Source: Dunaliella salina
Taxonomy: Eukaryota; Chlorophyta; Chlorophyceae; Chlamydomonadales; Dunaliellaceae
Length of the DNA stretch: 12,081 bases
Direction of reading: 5' to 3'
Assembly (NCBI GenBank): GCA_002284615.2
Contig: MU069712.1
Span: forward strand, 290,848-302,928
The notes under the pieces are model-generated. The model made no database searches, was not told the origin of the DNA, and saw only the letters and a list, made by a program, of their open reading frames with translations. This document shows positions 1 through 8,703 of the stretch, piece by piece; within the stretch, counting starts at the first letter, position 1; every line of letters starts with the position of its first letter. The translations under genes were made by a program, and so were the position numbers.

Positions 1-113
1 CTCGCCCACCCGTCATCACCATCATGGGACATGTGGATCACGGCAAGACCAGCTTGCTGGATGCGCTCCGCAACACCAGCGTTGCTGCATCAGAAGCAGG
101 CGGCATCACGCAG
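1..113 (+). CDS. mtIF-2 visible exon 1: G1 P-loop and switch I
   Basis: The reading frame is set by codons at nt 3, 6 and so on, giving [20 protein letters not shown]. This is the standard entry into the IF-2 G domain. It ends in GGITQ at 111-113, followed by donor GTGAGG. The ATG at 24 is an internal Met of the conserved [11 protein letters not shown] run and not a start. The exon continues off the left edge. Confidence 0.96.
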
Positions 114-3100
114 GTGAGGGAGGAAGGGAGCAAGGAAGCATGGGAGGCTGGGCCATCTCCCTGCCTACCCCTGTTGATTCCGATCGTTAGTGGGGAGGTG
201 CAAGCTCTATGTTTTTTGCAAGGCCCTGAAATTTGTTTTCTTTGAAAATTGCCTGTCGCAACAAACGTCCCCACGCCCCAAGTATCTGACTCCTTGTGCA
301 GAAGCTTGGTAGACAGCTGCTCCTCTCATTACTCAATTTTGTGTCCATGACACGGTCCCCATCTCTATGCAATCCCTTGCTCACGCGTGCAGCACATTGG
401 TGCATTTGAAGTCGCGCTGCCAGAGCTGGGCAATGCTCCGTTGACGTTCCTGGATACGCCGGGCCACAGCGCCTTCTCTGCCATGCGTGCAAGGGGGGCA
501 GCTGTGACTGACATTGCGGTGCTGGTGGTGGCAGCAGATGATGGCATAATGCCACAGGTGTGTTTTTCCGGGTGAAAAGGGTTTAGTGGGAATCAGATAT
601 GACGTCAGCCCTTGGCTTCCGTGCTCTTTTTCCATGACAGGAAAGCACCCCGGCTTCTGTGTACTTGTTTGCTGACATTGTGAGAAAATCCTCCATTTGG
701 TCAGCACACAAAGTATTACTGCTGCTGCTTCTGCTGCTTGTGCTGCTGCTGCTGTTGCTGCTGCTGCTGGTGATGATGATGATGATGTTGATAAACAACG
801 AATTGACCAAGGTTGTGCTGCTGCTGCTGCTGCTGCTGCTGATGACTGCTGCAGACGCGAGAAGCACTTGCCCACGCCTCTGCAGCTGGGTGTCCCATTG
901 TGGTGGCGCTCACCAAGTGCGACCTGCAGCAGGTAAGAGACCAGAAGTGGTCAGGGATTGATAATGATGTGTAACTGCTGCTTGCCCAAGGCATGTGCGT
1001 GTACACTGCAGCATGTGCATGCACACTTCCTTGTGGTCTGGGCATGCACAGACATGTGAGAACTGAGCGCTGATGCCTCTTGGCGTCGGGGTCCCGTTGA
1101 TTTGTTGTGCTTGGCAGGATCCTGGGGGCTCCCATCCCCCAAAAGAGAGCAGGGATCTCATAGAATACTGTGACCTTGTGTGCCTGGATCCTCTGCAGGC
1201 CAAGCCCAATGCTGTGAAGCAAGCACTGATGGTGGAGGGGCTGGAGATTGAAGACTTTGGCGGGAGCGTTCAGGTATGCATGCACTGTTGTATTGGACAG
1301 CATGCTGTGCATCGCAAGCACAGGAGGCAAGAGCTACAGCGCTGTGGTGCAAGTATCCTAGGCCGTGAAGCAGTTGGACGCCAGGTTAGGCCTGCTGCAG
1401 ATGAGAGCCAAAAAGAGCAGGGACACACAAAAGTCCTGCTTTTTTGATTTGGGGGTATCTTTTGGTGCATGGGTTGTTACAGCTCACAGCTCCTGCAACA
1501 CATTGTACGTTACATCACGCTCAAATAAGCTTCACTTCCATTTTAATGTATCAATTCACACTCCCAGCATCCATGCTTGCAAGTCTCTGAAATGATGTGT
1601 ACACAAGCACGAGTACACACCTGGCATGCAAAACGCAGGTGGTGCACACCAGCGCGCGCACAGGAGCAGGCTTGACTGACCTGGCAGAGGCGCTTCAATT
1701 GCAGGCAGAGATGGCCGAGCTGCAGGTTTGTTGATGATGCAACAATGTGCAAGCCAAGTATGGGCTGGTTCGCAGTGATATGCATGGTAGCTTTGCACTT
1801 TGCCTCCTGCTTGGCTCATAAAAGCCTTTCAAGCAAAACGATAAAGATACCCTTTTTGTCTGCGCAGCTGCCATGTCAAATGCATGATGCTTGTGGGCTT
1901 ACAAAGATTGAGAGGTTAGGAGACTTTGTTCTTTCTTTGTATTGGCCAGGCAATGTGTCCTCAGTTGCTCCGCTGGTTGCTGTTGTTCCCTGCTAGGCTT
2001 CTGGCTACTGACGTGCTCCGCCCTTTGCCATGCTGTGTTTTTCTGAGCAGGCAGATGCAGAGGGGCCTGCACAGGGTGTTGTGGTGGAGGCCAGCAACAG
2101 CAAGGCAGGCCCACAAGTGGCCCTGATAGTGCGCAGCGGACGCCTCAGAGTGGGGGACACCATTGTGGTGGGCACAGAGTATGGCAAGGTGAGTTGATCG
2201 CGCGTGGGGTCAGGTATGGCGGCTGGGGTAGTGCTCAGATGCGCTTTCATCCCAGTGAAGCAGTCTCCTGGCATGCTGGTCACAGAGGATTGAATTATGG
2301 GCCTGAGGAGGTGTTGCGGCTGAGTGTAAAAGGCTGTACAACATGATGTCATCATCTGAGTATCATGTGGTGCATGTTCATCTTTTCCAACAATCAAAGT
2401 GACCCAAGCACGGAGCAATGTCAGAAAGGGTCAGCTCTACGTATTTAGAGTGATCTTGGGCAGCAAAATTTTGTTTGCAACATTTGGTAGACCATTTAAG
2501 CTGCAGAGCGTGTGCTGTTGTACTTCTGAACTTCATAAATGTTTTCTGAAGAATCAGCTTTCAGGTGTAGACTTCCTTTGGCCACAGATGTAGGATTCTG
2601 CATACGCTTTGCAAGAGATTCGTCAGCCCACAAGAGTAAGCATGTATTTGGCATTTCAGAATGCATCGTGCCAGCGCATGTCGTCTACTGCAAAGATGGT
2701 GAAGCTTTCTCATGTATGAGCATTTTGCCTTTGCTGCTTTTTGCACCACACAGGTGAGGGCGCTTCGTGGAACCTCCCGCCAAGCTTCAGCTGAAGGCGT
2801 GGGTCCCGGGCAGCATGCCCTAGTGACGGGGCTGAAGGGCTTGCCCCAAGCTGGAGACAGTATGACGGTGAGCGTGTGCAAGGGGTGCAGAGGGTGAGGG
2901 GTAAGGCCAGTAAGGGACTCACAACTTGTGCAAAGGGGCTGACAATTGCGTTGCATTTTTTGTCTTTCTGTCCTGGAAGGTGCATGAAAGATTCCCTGGT
3001 CATCATTGCTGATCTTGCTTTGCAGAATTTTGGTACTATCTGCGGATTCGCCTCACAAAGCTGTAACATGGGTGAAAATTTTGTTGAAAGGTGTTAGATA

Positions 3101-6100
3101 GCCAGAGAGTCCTTGAGGATGCCTCCAGTTGAAGTCTTTGCATTATTTGCTGAAGATGTGTGTCCCGTTTGCTCATGTGTGTCCATTAGGTGGTGGCTGA
3201 TGAAGATCGTGCCCGGCGTATCAGCTACGCGCGCTCCCAGCGCGCTGAGGAGTACCGCCACCTGCAGTCCATGGCAGCCTTGCATGCCCAGCGTGCAAAG
3301 GAGACCGATCATGTGAGCGTCACACCACTTTGATGCAAGCATGTCCAGTCTAAACAGATTTCAAATAAAATGTGCTCTAACTCTGAAGCTTGAAAAAAGT
3401 CTGAGGTGAAGTAGAATACAGTGAGCTGCTTTGCGCCAAGCATCTAGTTGGTGCTCTTATGGCTTTGATGCACAGGGCATGCATGCTGCTTTGATGCGCC
3501 AATATGCTCCTGACAGTATACTAGAGCTGGTGCACGTCAGTTCTCCTTTACAGTGTAATACAGCTGCCTTTCAGTATTGCGGAGTTGGAAATGAGCATGG
3601 AATCCCTCAAGGGCAGGCTGACCAGCAACTCACCACTCCGTGCATGAGGCACCTGAAGAAGCCTTGTCTAGCCATGGATACTGCTGCACGCGCAGATGGC
3701 CAAGCTGCAAGGCATGAAGCGTGAGCTGCGCATGCAGCGCATGTCTCTTCTGGCCCAGCGCAAACAGAAGACAGCACAGCAGCTTGCGGAGGTGGGTGAG
3801 ATTGAAGGGTCATGCTCACAGCCTCCCTGTTTGTCAGCTCTTTGGAAATTTCATCGAACTCAACACAAAGCAATTGTGCATTTCATTATCAGCGACTTTC
3901 AACATGTTTTTGGCCCCCTTTTTGAGTTATTCTGTCCCTCCTCACCTTTTGTGCAAATCATGCTGCCCTGCCTCTCCATCACATGATGCCAGCAGCTCCA
4001 TCCCACAGGCTTCCCTTCCCAATTGAGACAATGGACCCAATCTCACTCACTCCAGTGCTCTTCCATGATATTTCTCTTGACAGTTGTCGGCCAAGCACAA
4101 GCAAGCCCAGCAGGAGGCACAGGCCGCCTCCTCCGCACCTTCTGCCCCTGCTGCTGGCAAGCTCATTCCACGCGGCCACACCACCCCAACTCCAGCAACA
4201 GAGGACAGCAGCAGCACACAGGGCACAGGGGGGGAGGAGCATGCGCAGCAGCAGCCTGGAGAGCAGCAGCAAGTGCAGCAGCAGCAACAGCAGCAGCAGC
4301 CTCCAAAGAGGCCACTGCGGCTGGTTATCAAGGCTGATGTGCAAGGCAGCATGGAGGCAGTGCTGGCTATGGTGCGGGAGCTTGCAGCCGACCGGGTGGA
4401 CCTCAAAGTATGTGGGAGGGGTTCAGTGGTGGAAGGCACCTCTTTTGCAGGTCCACCTGTCAGGCACCAGTCCATGCCTTGCCAACTCATGAATGATATC
4501 ACTGCTTGTGAAGCGCACGTTCAGCACTTTCTCAGGGTGATTGCCCTGTTGGCACACTTGTCTGTTTAGATTATGCAGCAGCCTGGGTCCGGCTGTCTTG
4601 CTTCTCGGGCCTCTTACCAGTGTCTGCCCTCCTGCACCAGCAACTTTGCCCATCTCCAAGGCATGGAAGGTGTCTGACTGGTGCCAAAATGCTGCTGCTC
4701 ATCCTTGAATGATTGTCCGCACTCTTGCTGTCCCATCAGGTCCTGCATTCTGGTGTGGGGCAGCTGACGCCCAATGATGTCAACCTGGCTCTGGCATCTG
4801 GTGCACACGTAGTGTCTTTCAACCTCGGACCCACTAATGCTGCCCTGGAGAAGGTGAGTGGGATGGGTACACACAAGATGACCAAATCCTTCAGCTTCCA
4901 GTGGTCCATGCTGTCTGCAGTGTCCAAAGCCAGTATCCAACTTTTTTGGTGGTTGTTGGCAAGGGGCGCTAATGTGATTGCACTGTTCTGCCTCCCTATT
5001 TCACCACAGGCAATGTCGCAAGCCGGAGCTGCAGGGGTCAAATTCATCTCGCACAACATCGTGTACCACTTGATGAACCAGATAGAAAGCTTGATCGAAG
5101 GTGAGACTGTTGCCAATTAAGCAAAAGAGGCTGGAGTTTGCTGCTCCTGAGCTCCATTCGTCTTAGACTTATTCTCAAGATTTTTCACTTTGCTTAAATT
5201 AACTTGACTCATCCAGAATGAGGCTGCCCAGGTTATGGAATTTGTTGCCTGCCCTGTTGTGCAGGCACCAAAACACATGAGATCGTGGAAGAGGTTATTG
5301 GTGAGGCGTCCGTCCAATCCACCTTTGCCATGTCTACATCTGGGCGCAAAAAGGTGTGTGTCATCAACCACGGACTTTGGTATTGGGTTACAGCTGTGGA
5401 TTCCAGATGTTAAGCATGGGGTTCTCATCAATTCAGTGTTATTTCCAAAGATTTGTCCTTCCTGCTCCTGAAATCGATGTTGGATCAGCATGCCGTTAAT
5501 GACTGTAAAAATCAAATGAAACGGAGCGTGTCCAGTTGTGGAAGTCACTTCTTGGGCAGCTAATAATGGTGAATGGTCAGAAGCATCTCTCCCTGCCCAG
5601 GCAGCAGCCCACCCCTTGCATAGCCAGCCCACTTCAGTTGTGCCCTCCTCTGAAGGGCAGAGCATTAGGAGGTGTGCAGGGCACTGTCGAACGTGTGCCC
5701 ACCTCTTATGTTGCGTGTTGATGCATGGTTGTTAATTCACTGTTATTAGGGTGCGCATTGGGCAAATCTGCTACCGTAGGCCTACGGTAATCGCTGTTTG
5801 AAATCGCTCACCTCATCGTTGACAATTGAGCGCCTTACATGAAGTGTGCCATCTTCCTTCTATATCACTTATTTTGTTCTTTCAGCCAGCAAGTTCCAAT
5901 TAAAGGTCATCAATGGGAACCACCTTTTGCTTCCAGCCCATTTGTGACGTATAACAAGTGGGGTGGGGGGGGAGACTGATGTCACAGTATGTTCGTGTCG
6001 GAATGGAAGGAGGAAAGTAAAGGCCTGGAAGCATGTTGTCAGGCTTGCAAGCATCTTATCCTGCCAATCCTTCCATTGAGCATGCGATCGAACTCTTGGT

Positions 6101-8621
6101 CAAAATTTGAAGCTCTGCCCTTATTTAACAGCAGTTTTAAGGTCTTAAAACTACTGTATGGAGATTCCTGGTCTGTTGAAAAACAAGGAAAGCCGGGAAA
6201 CCTTGTTTTGCAGGTGTCCTCACAAATGGACCCCCCAAATCAAGCCAAACTGTCCCACACATTTTGAACATGTTTGGACCCTATTTCAACTGATACTCTG
6301 CTCTACAAAAAGCTGTGAGGATGGTAGAGTATAAAAGAATGGAAGAGGTCTTAAATTGTAGCGATTCCTTATTCCCTCAACCAATCTGCAACCATTTGTT
6401 TATCTTCTCGATGCACTGTGGAACGTTGCCACAAATTAGGCTCAGGTATTGAGACTAAGAGATCGCTCAGCAAAAGGTATCAACTCATTCTGCCAATGTC
6501 CAACCAGACCATCGATTGGGCCCATCTTTTCTTAATCAAAAAGCATCATGTCCCACTTCAACCCTGAGACAAAGTGTGGCCGGCAGTTTGCAGCGCGTAT
6601 AAGCTTGCAGAGGCCCCCAGCAACACCCGACATTGCAACATGAGTAGGGGAACTGGAGCAGCTTAAGGCCAGGAGCGCCGGTCATTTGGTGCAAATTTGA
6701 AAATCCACCCCGCCAAAATGTGTGCAACAGCCTCAGAGCCACAGGGATCTCTTGTTTGCAGGCTTGTAAATACATGCCGTTTTTCAAAAATTAGACTGTC
6801 TAAACGGTTCGGTGACAGTTCGATTCAGTTGAAATCGACAGTGGCAATCAACCAGTTCGGTAGCACCGTCAGGTTCAGCTAAGCCACTCGTTGCATGCAC
6901 ACTGCAGCTGCGGCTCACCTCAGTCACTCCATGCATGCAACGATGAACAAAAATACAAAAATTTGATTACTCTTATATTGCGATTGATGAGCAGAAAGAG
7001 GTGGCTGCAGCAGGGGAAACAGCTGGCTATGGTGCATAGGAAGAGAAGTTGGGGGGAAGAGCTGGAGGGTCCAATTAACTCCAGAATATTCTGTTGTGAG
7101 GCAGCAAAGTTGAGGCAGCAGGGCCAAGGCAGTCCTGCACTCTTGGCACTTTAGAATTCATTCTTGGACTTGGCACGCTCCAAGCAGCTCCAAGTAACAA
7201 ATTGGTTTCTGCAGCAAATTGCTGGACCGAACCGTTTGCACCGTTTGGACGGTTTGGAATTTGGAAAATACTGTAAATAAACGTACAAACCGAACCAAGC
7301 CGTAAATCGTACAACGAACCGTCAACCGTTGTGTTACAAGCCTGCTTGTTTGGCATGGTCAGGGGGTGCAAGGGCCCTTGCTGGAGGCACAAGAAGCGGA
7401 GCAAGAATGTGTGGGAGGGGCTGTTCATATAGGAATAACTGGGCATGCTCTTGCCTGTGAAAAGAACGCTTCAAGAGGTTCGATTTTTTTTAGCTATAAA
7501 GCAGGAGGGTTCAGAAAGCATAACTTTTGGAAGTCAAGCGTCAATTTTAAACCATAAATTCGGAATTCTCACATTAAGTGCTATCAACTGGTGTAAATGG
7601 GTCGGGGGAGGTAAAGGTTTGGGGGGATTCGACATTTGGAGACCCCCCTCCAAAATTTCCCTGGGATACTTCAACAGAATTTTGGATATGTCATTGGATT
7701 CCTGAGCTTAAGGAATGTCCAGTGGCACCCTCTTTGGTGCAAATTGGATGAAAGAGGGTTCAGTGTGCATGGCTGAGATCAGTGCCGTTCGCGCCAGGGT
7801 GAGGACAGCACGGGGGGTGTGGCAACAATATGGGGCAAACCAATTCAAACTTCCAGGCTAATGACACTTTTTTAATATGTCCTTGCATGGTGAAGTCAGG
7901 AGGGCACTTTGTCGAACTGCAAGCCAGCTGAGGGTGCCTAAACGTTTTTTGCATGGGCATATGCTCCTCATCTATTGCCCCATAACTCTACAACAGCTCA
8001 ATCTTTATTGGTGCTGAGTGTGCAGATAGGTGCAAAAATTAATAGAGGAGCAGGTTGGTACCCTTATGGCATGACGTCCAATACCTTTTTTTACCCTCCT
8101 GCATGAAGGAAAAGTTCCGAATCTCTTGACCTCTCACGTGCAGGAGAAGCTGCCTCCTGGGGGAGGCCGCATTGCGGGCGTGCGTGTTACAGAGGGCTCC
8201 GTGCAACGCTCGGCTCCACTTGTGCGAGTCGTTCGTGATGATCAGCTTATTTATGAGGTGGGTTTTGGTGGGTGATGTGACCTGATGGGCTGCGCCAATT
8301 GTCCTGTTGTGAAGAGTTTCCAGCACTTCGGCTGCCAAGGGCGTGACACTACTCGGAGAAATTTAAAAATGCACACGACATTCACTCAGTATTTCCATTA
8401 CAGTGCAGACACGTTTGCAAGAGCCCTCACACTCAAGATGTGCGTAAACGCTGCTCTCCTTGCAGGGTGCCTGCAGCAGTATGAAACGTCATAAGCAGGA
8501 TGTGGACGCCGTGGGTGCTGGCACAGAATGCGGAATAGTCATAGACGATGGTCGATTCAGTGACTTCCAGCCAGGCGACGTGCTGCAATTCGTCACGAGC
8601 ATTACCAAGAAAATTAATTGA
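1..8621 (+). CDS. Mitochondrial translation initiation factor IF-2 (partial at the 5' end, 15 exons)
   Basis: This GTPase brings fMet-tRNA to the small mitoribosomal subunit and promotes subunit joining. Exons: 1-113, 393-557, 855-932, 1199-1273, 1639-1725, 2051-2188, 2754-2867, 3190-3312, 3696-3791, 4084-4407, 4740-4853, 5010-5100, 5265-5353, 8144-8257, 8466-8621. Joined, they give one open frame of 624 residues (codon 1 at nt 3) with no internal stop, and every junction is GT-AG. Visible motifs are GHVDHGKT (residues 9-16), GGITQ (33-37), DTPGH (58-62), TKCD (112-115), SAR (148-150), domain III starting near 407, and KRHK...ECG in C2 (580-596). From memory of the families, HSGVG in domain III and [14 protein letters not shown] in C2 resemble land-plant mitochondrial IF-2 more than the plastid form. 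The N-terminus, including any transit peptide, lies upstream. Family and strand are near certain; mitochondrial rather than plastid targeting is inferred. Confidence 0.95.
393..557 (+). CDS. mtIF-2 exon 2: G3 DTPGH region
   Basis: The exon follows acceptor GCAG (389-392), ends before donor GTGTGT and is 55 codons, phase 0. It begins HIGAFEV, completing the family's GGITQHIGA run across the intron, and carries DTPGH then FSAMRARGA and [11 protein letters not shown]. The intron before it (114-392, 279 bp) shows nothing else. Confidence 0.96.
719..841 (+). repeat. CTG/GAT triplet repeats in intron 2
   Basis: Intron 2 (558-854) carries an interrupted CTG-rich tract at 719-770, a GAT run at about 771-787 and a pure run of eight CTG at 818-841. 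The pure run ends only 13 bases before the exon 3 acceptor, so it occupies the place of the polypyrimidine tract. On the opposite strand these tracts make artefactual poly-Gln and poly-Ser frames. Confidence 0.95.
855..932 (+). CDS. mtIF-2 exon 3: G4 region with TKCD
   Basis: The exon is 26 codons, phase 0, between acceptor CTGCAG and donor GTAAGA. The translation [20 protein letters not shown] is followed by KCDLQQ, matching the helix and strand before the G4 motif. The base-recognition motif reads TKCD where most IF-2 proteins have NKxD. Intron 3 (933-1198, 266 bp) follows. Confidence 0.95.
1199..1273 (+). CDS. mtIF-2 exon 4: between G4 and G5
   Basis: The exon is 25 codons, phase 0, from acceptor CTGCAG to donor GTATGC. 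Its product, [20 protein letters not shown] then GGSVQ, fits the family stretch in which a short helix is followed by a GG-x-x-Q turn. Intron 4 (1274-1638, 365 bp) follows and holds nothing convincing. Confidence 0.93.
1639..1725 (+). CDS. mtIF-2 exon 5: G5 (SAR) and end of G domain
   Basis: The exon is 29 codons, phase 0, from acceptor CGCAG to donor [18 protein letters not shown] is the G5 loop, and [15 protein letters not shown] is the last helix of the G domain, with the family's LQAE core. Intron 5 (1726-2050, 325 bp) shows no other feature. Confidence 0.95.
2051..2188 (+). CDS. mtIF-2 exon 6: start of domain II
   Basis: The exon is 46 codons, phase 0. It reads [15 protein letters not shown], then [20 protein letters not shown] and EYGK, the EF-Tu-like beta-barrel of domain II. 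A second AG four bases downstream (GCAGGCAG at 2047-2054) would break the frame, so the first AG is used. Intron 6 (2189-2753, 565 bp) is the second longest; no RNA gene or element is recognised in it. Confidence 0.95.
2754..2867 (+). CDS. mtIF-2 exon 7: domain II continued
   Basis: The exon is 38 codons, phase 0, from acceptor ACAG to donor GTGAGC. It begins VRALRG, completing the GxxWG/EYGKVRA strand, and contains [10 protein letters not shown], the conserved turn of the domain II barrel. Intron 7 (2868-3189, 322 bp) has no further feature. Confidence 0.95.
3190..3312 (+). CDS. mtIF-2 exon 8: end of domain II and start of helical linker
   Basis: The exon is 41 codons, phase 0, and the only one with a TTAG acceptor. 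[20 protein letters not shown] gives the conserved V-x-x-E/D-x-x-A-R run that closes domain II. It is followed by a charged helix rich in Arg, Gln and Ala. Intron 8 (3313-3695, 383 bp) has no further feature. Confidence 0.92.
3696..3791 (+). CDS. mtIF-2 exon 9: basic helical linker
   Basis: The exon is 32 codons, phase 0, from acceptor CGCAG to donor GTGGGT. The product is one long basic helix ([20 protein letters not shown] and on), where mitochondrial IF-2 proteins carry a charged insertion between domains II and III. Sequence conservation is low, so it is assigned from frame, splice signals and position. Intron 9 (3792-4083, 292 bp) shows nothing else. Confidence 0.87.
4084..4407 (+). CDS. 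mtIF-2 exon 10: Gln/Ala/Pro-rich linker and start of domain III
   Basis: At 108 codons this is the largest coding exon. The first three quarters are low-complexity: Ala/Ser/Pro-rich, then Ser/Thr-rich, then a Gln run (residues about 384-401). The exon then enters conserved domain III with [20 protein letters not shown]. The donor is GTATGT at 4408. The linker is an expanded, probably disordered, version of a spacer that is short in bacteria. Intron 10 (4408-4739, 332 bp) shows nothing else. Confidence 0.95.
4246..4299 (+). repeat. CAG triplet tract encoding poly-Gln in the mtIF-2 linker
   Basis: A CAG/CAA-rich tract encodes [18 protein letters not shown]. Most codons are CAG, with CAA, CCT, GGA, GAG and GTG interruptions. 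It sits directly before the PPKRPLRL entry into domain III. Such a tract is prone to length change. Confidence 0.93.
4740..4853 (+). CDS. mtIF-2 exon 11: domain III core
   Basis: The exon is 38 codons, phase 0, from acceptor ATCAG to donor [26 protein letters not shown], then GAHVVSFNL, matches the family's GVG-x-x-x-x-x-D-x-x-L-A pattern and the G-F-N-like strand. Intron 11 (4854-5009) is the shortest at 156 bp. Confidence 0.96.
5010..5100 (+). CDS. mtIF-2 exon 12: domain III to C1 connection
   Basis: The exon is 91 bases, from acceptor ACAG to donor GTGAGA. It ends after the first base of a Gly codon, the only phase-1 junction in the visible gene. [20 protein letters not shown] matches the IIYxLxxDI helix that leads into C1. 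Intron 12 (5101-5264) is 164 bp. Confidence 0.93.
5265..5353 (+). CDS. mtIF-2 exon 13: start of C1 domain
   Basis: The exon is 89 bases, from acceptor GTGCAG to donor GTGTGT, and completes the split Gly codon. [20 protein letters not shown] carries the conserved GEA-x-V-x-x-x-F strand of domain C1, followed by a basic SGRKK. It is followed by the 2790-bp intron 13. Confidence 0.93.
5772..5789. repeat. 18-bp perfect palindrome in intron 13
   Basis: TACCGTAGGCCTACGGTA equals its own reverse complement over all 18 bases. It lies about 420 bp into the intron. No coding or splice role is seen. Confidence 0.9.
6751..6758 (+). repeat. Target-site duplication, left copy (CTTGTTTG)
   Basis: An 8-bp direct copy touches the outer edge of the left terminal inverted repeat. 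It is identical to 7345-7352 at the other end of the element. Confidence 0.88.
6759..7344. mobile_element. Non-autonomous hAT-like DNA transposon (586 bp)
   Basis: The ends are perfect 11-bp inverted repeats: CAGGCTTGTAA at 6759-6769 and TTACAAGCCTG at 7334-7344. The element is flanked by the 8-bp duplication CTTGTTTG. An 8-bp duplication with ends starting CAG is typical of hAT elements, although the fifth terminal base is C where the usual consensus has G. Subterminal motifs are repeated in opposite orientation: ACGGTTCGG at 6804-6812 against CCGAACCGT at 7227-7235, with more CGAACC copies at 7291-7296 and 7315-7320. Such motifs are often transposase-binding sites. No transposase is encoded, so mobility would need one supplied elsewhere. 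The perfect duplication suggests fairly recent insertion. Class by superfamily is inference; the element itself is clear. Confidence 0.85.
7345..7352 (+). repeat. Target-site duplication, right copy (CTTGTTTG)
   Basis: This is identical to 6751-6758 and directly abuts the right terminal inverted repeat. Confidence 0.88.
7368..7381. repeat. 14-bp perfect palindrome near the right end of the transposon
   Basis: GCAAGGGCCCTTGC is self-complementary. It lies 16 bp outside the right target-site copy and has no assigned role. Confidence 0.75.
8144..8257 (+). CDS. mtIF-2 exon 14: C1 end and C2 start
   Basis: The exon is 38 codons, phase 0, from acceptor GTGCAG to donor [26 protein letters not shown], then [12 protein letters not shown], fits the family's IAG-x-x-V-x-x-G strand and the RV-R-x-x-x-x-x-x-G/E strand of C2. 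Intron 14 (8258-8465) is 208 bp. Confidence 0.96.
8466..8621 (+). CDS. mtIF-2 exon 15: C2 fMet-tRNA-binding domain and stop
   Basis: The exon is 51 codons plus TGA at 8619-8621, after acceptor [26 protein letters not shown] then ECGIVI carries the KR-x-K and E-C-G residues that line the initiator-Met pocket in bacterial IF-2. A second AG eleven bases downstream (CTGCAG, 8471-8476) would shift the frame and is rejected. The protein ends SITKKIN. Confidence 0.96.
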   Translation, partial: GACSSMKRHKQDVDAVGAGTECGIVIDDGRFSDFQPGDVLQFVTSITKKIN

Positions 8622-8686
8622 TAATTGATAGCTTTCTTGAAAAGCAACTTAGAAGATTGTGCCAGGCTTGCTATGGTTCTAAGTGA

Positions 8687-8703
8687 GAGATCTGTGAGAT
8701 TAG
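8687..8703. repeat. 17-bp direct repeat GAGATCTGTGAGATTAG, copy 1
   Basis: This is identical to 9866-9882, which lies in the 3' flank of the retroelement remnant. It may mark an older 3' fragment of the same element family. Confidence 0.75.

Larger units (their letters stand above)
5354..8143 (+). other. Intron 13 of mtIF-2 (2790 bp)
   Basis: This intron runs from GTGTGT at 5354 to GTGCAG at 8143. It is about five times the next longest and lies between the GRKK and [15 protein letters not shown] coding runs, which are adjacent in the family. It holds the hAT-like element at 6759-7344, perfect palindromes at 5772-5789 and 7368-7381, a small hairpin (TTTGGAG-ACCCCC-CTCCAAA, 7635-7654) and a repeated TTTGGTGCAAATT (about 6685 and 7733). 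No coding exon is recognised inside it. Even without the transposon it would be about 2.2 kb, so other insertions may be hidden by decay. Confidence 0.88.

Noticed and set aside
24..245. ATG at 24 as the translation start of IF-2
   Set aside because: RPPVITI is in frame upstream and conserved. The open frame from this ATG runs into intron 1 after codon 30.
771..854. A C/D-box snoRNA in intron 2 suggested by TGATGA and CTGA-like strings
   Set aside because: The TGATGA strings are part of the GAT microsatellite, and there is no paired terminal stem or properly spaced D box.
716..1330. A 204-codon minus-strand open frame with poly-Gln and poly-His
   Set aside because: It is antisense to exons 3 and 4 and to the CTG/GAT repeats of intron 2. 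The homopolymers come from triplet repeats read backwards.
1357..1432. A possible extra exon in intron 4 ([19 protein letters not shown])
   Set aside because: It shares only a short GTGAAGCA match with exon 4, and IF-2 proteins run directly from the end of exon 4 to the start of exon 5. It is likely chance.
4047..4502. Minus-strand Cys/Leu-rich open frames opposite exon 10
   Set aside because: They are shadows of the CAG tract read antisense. The plus strand has the conserved domain III sequence.
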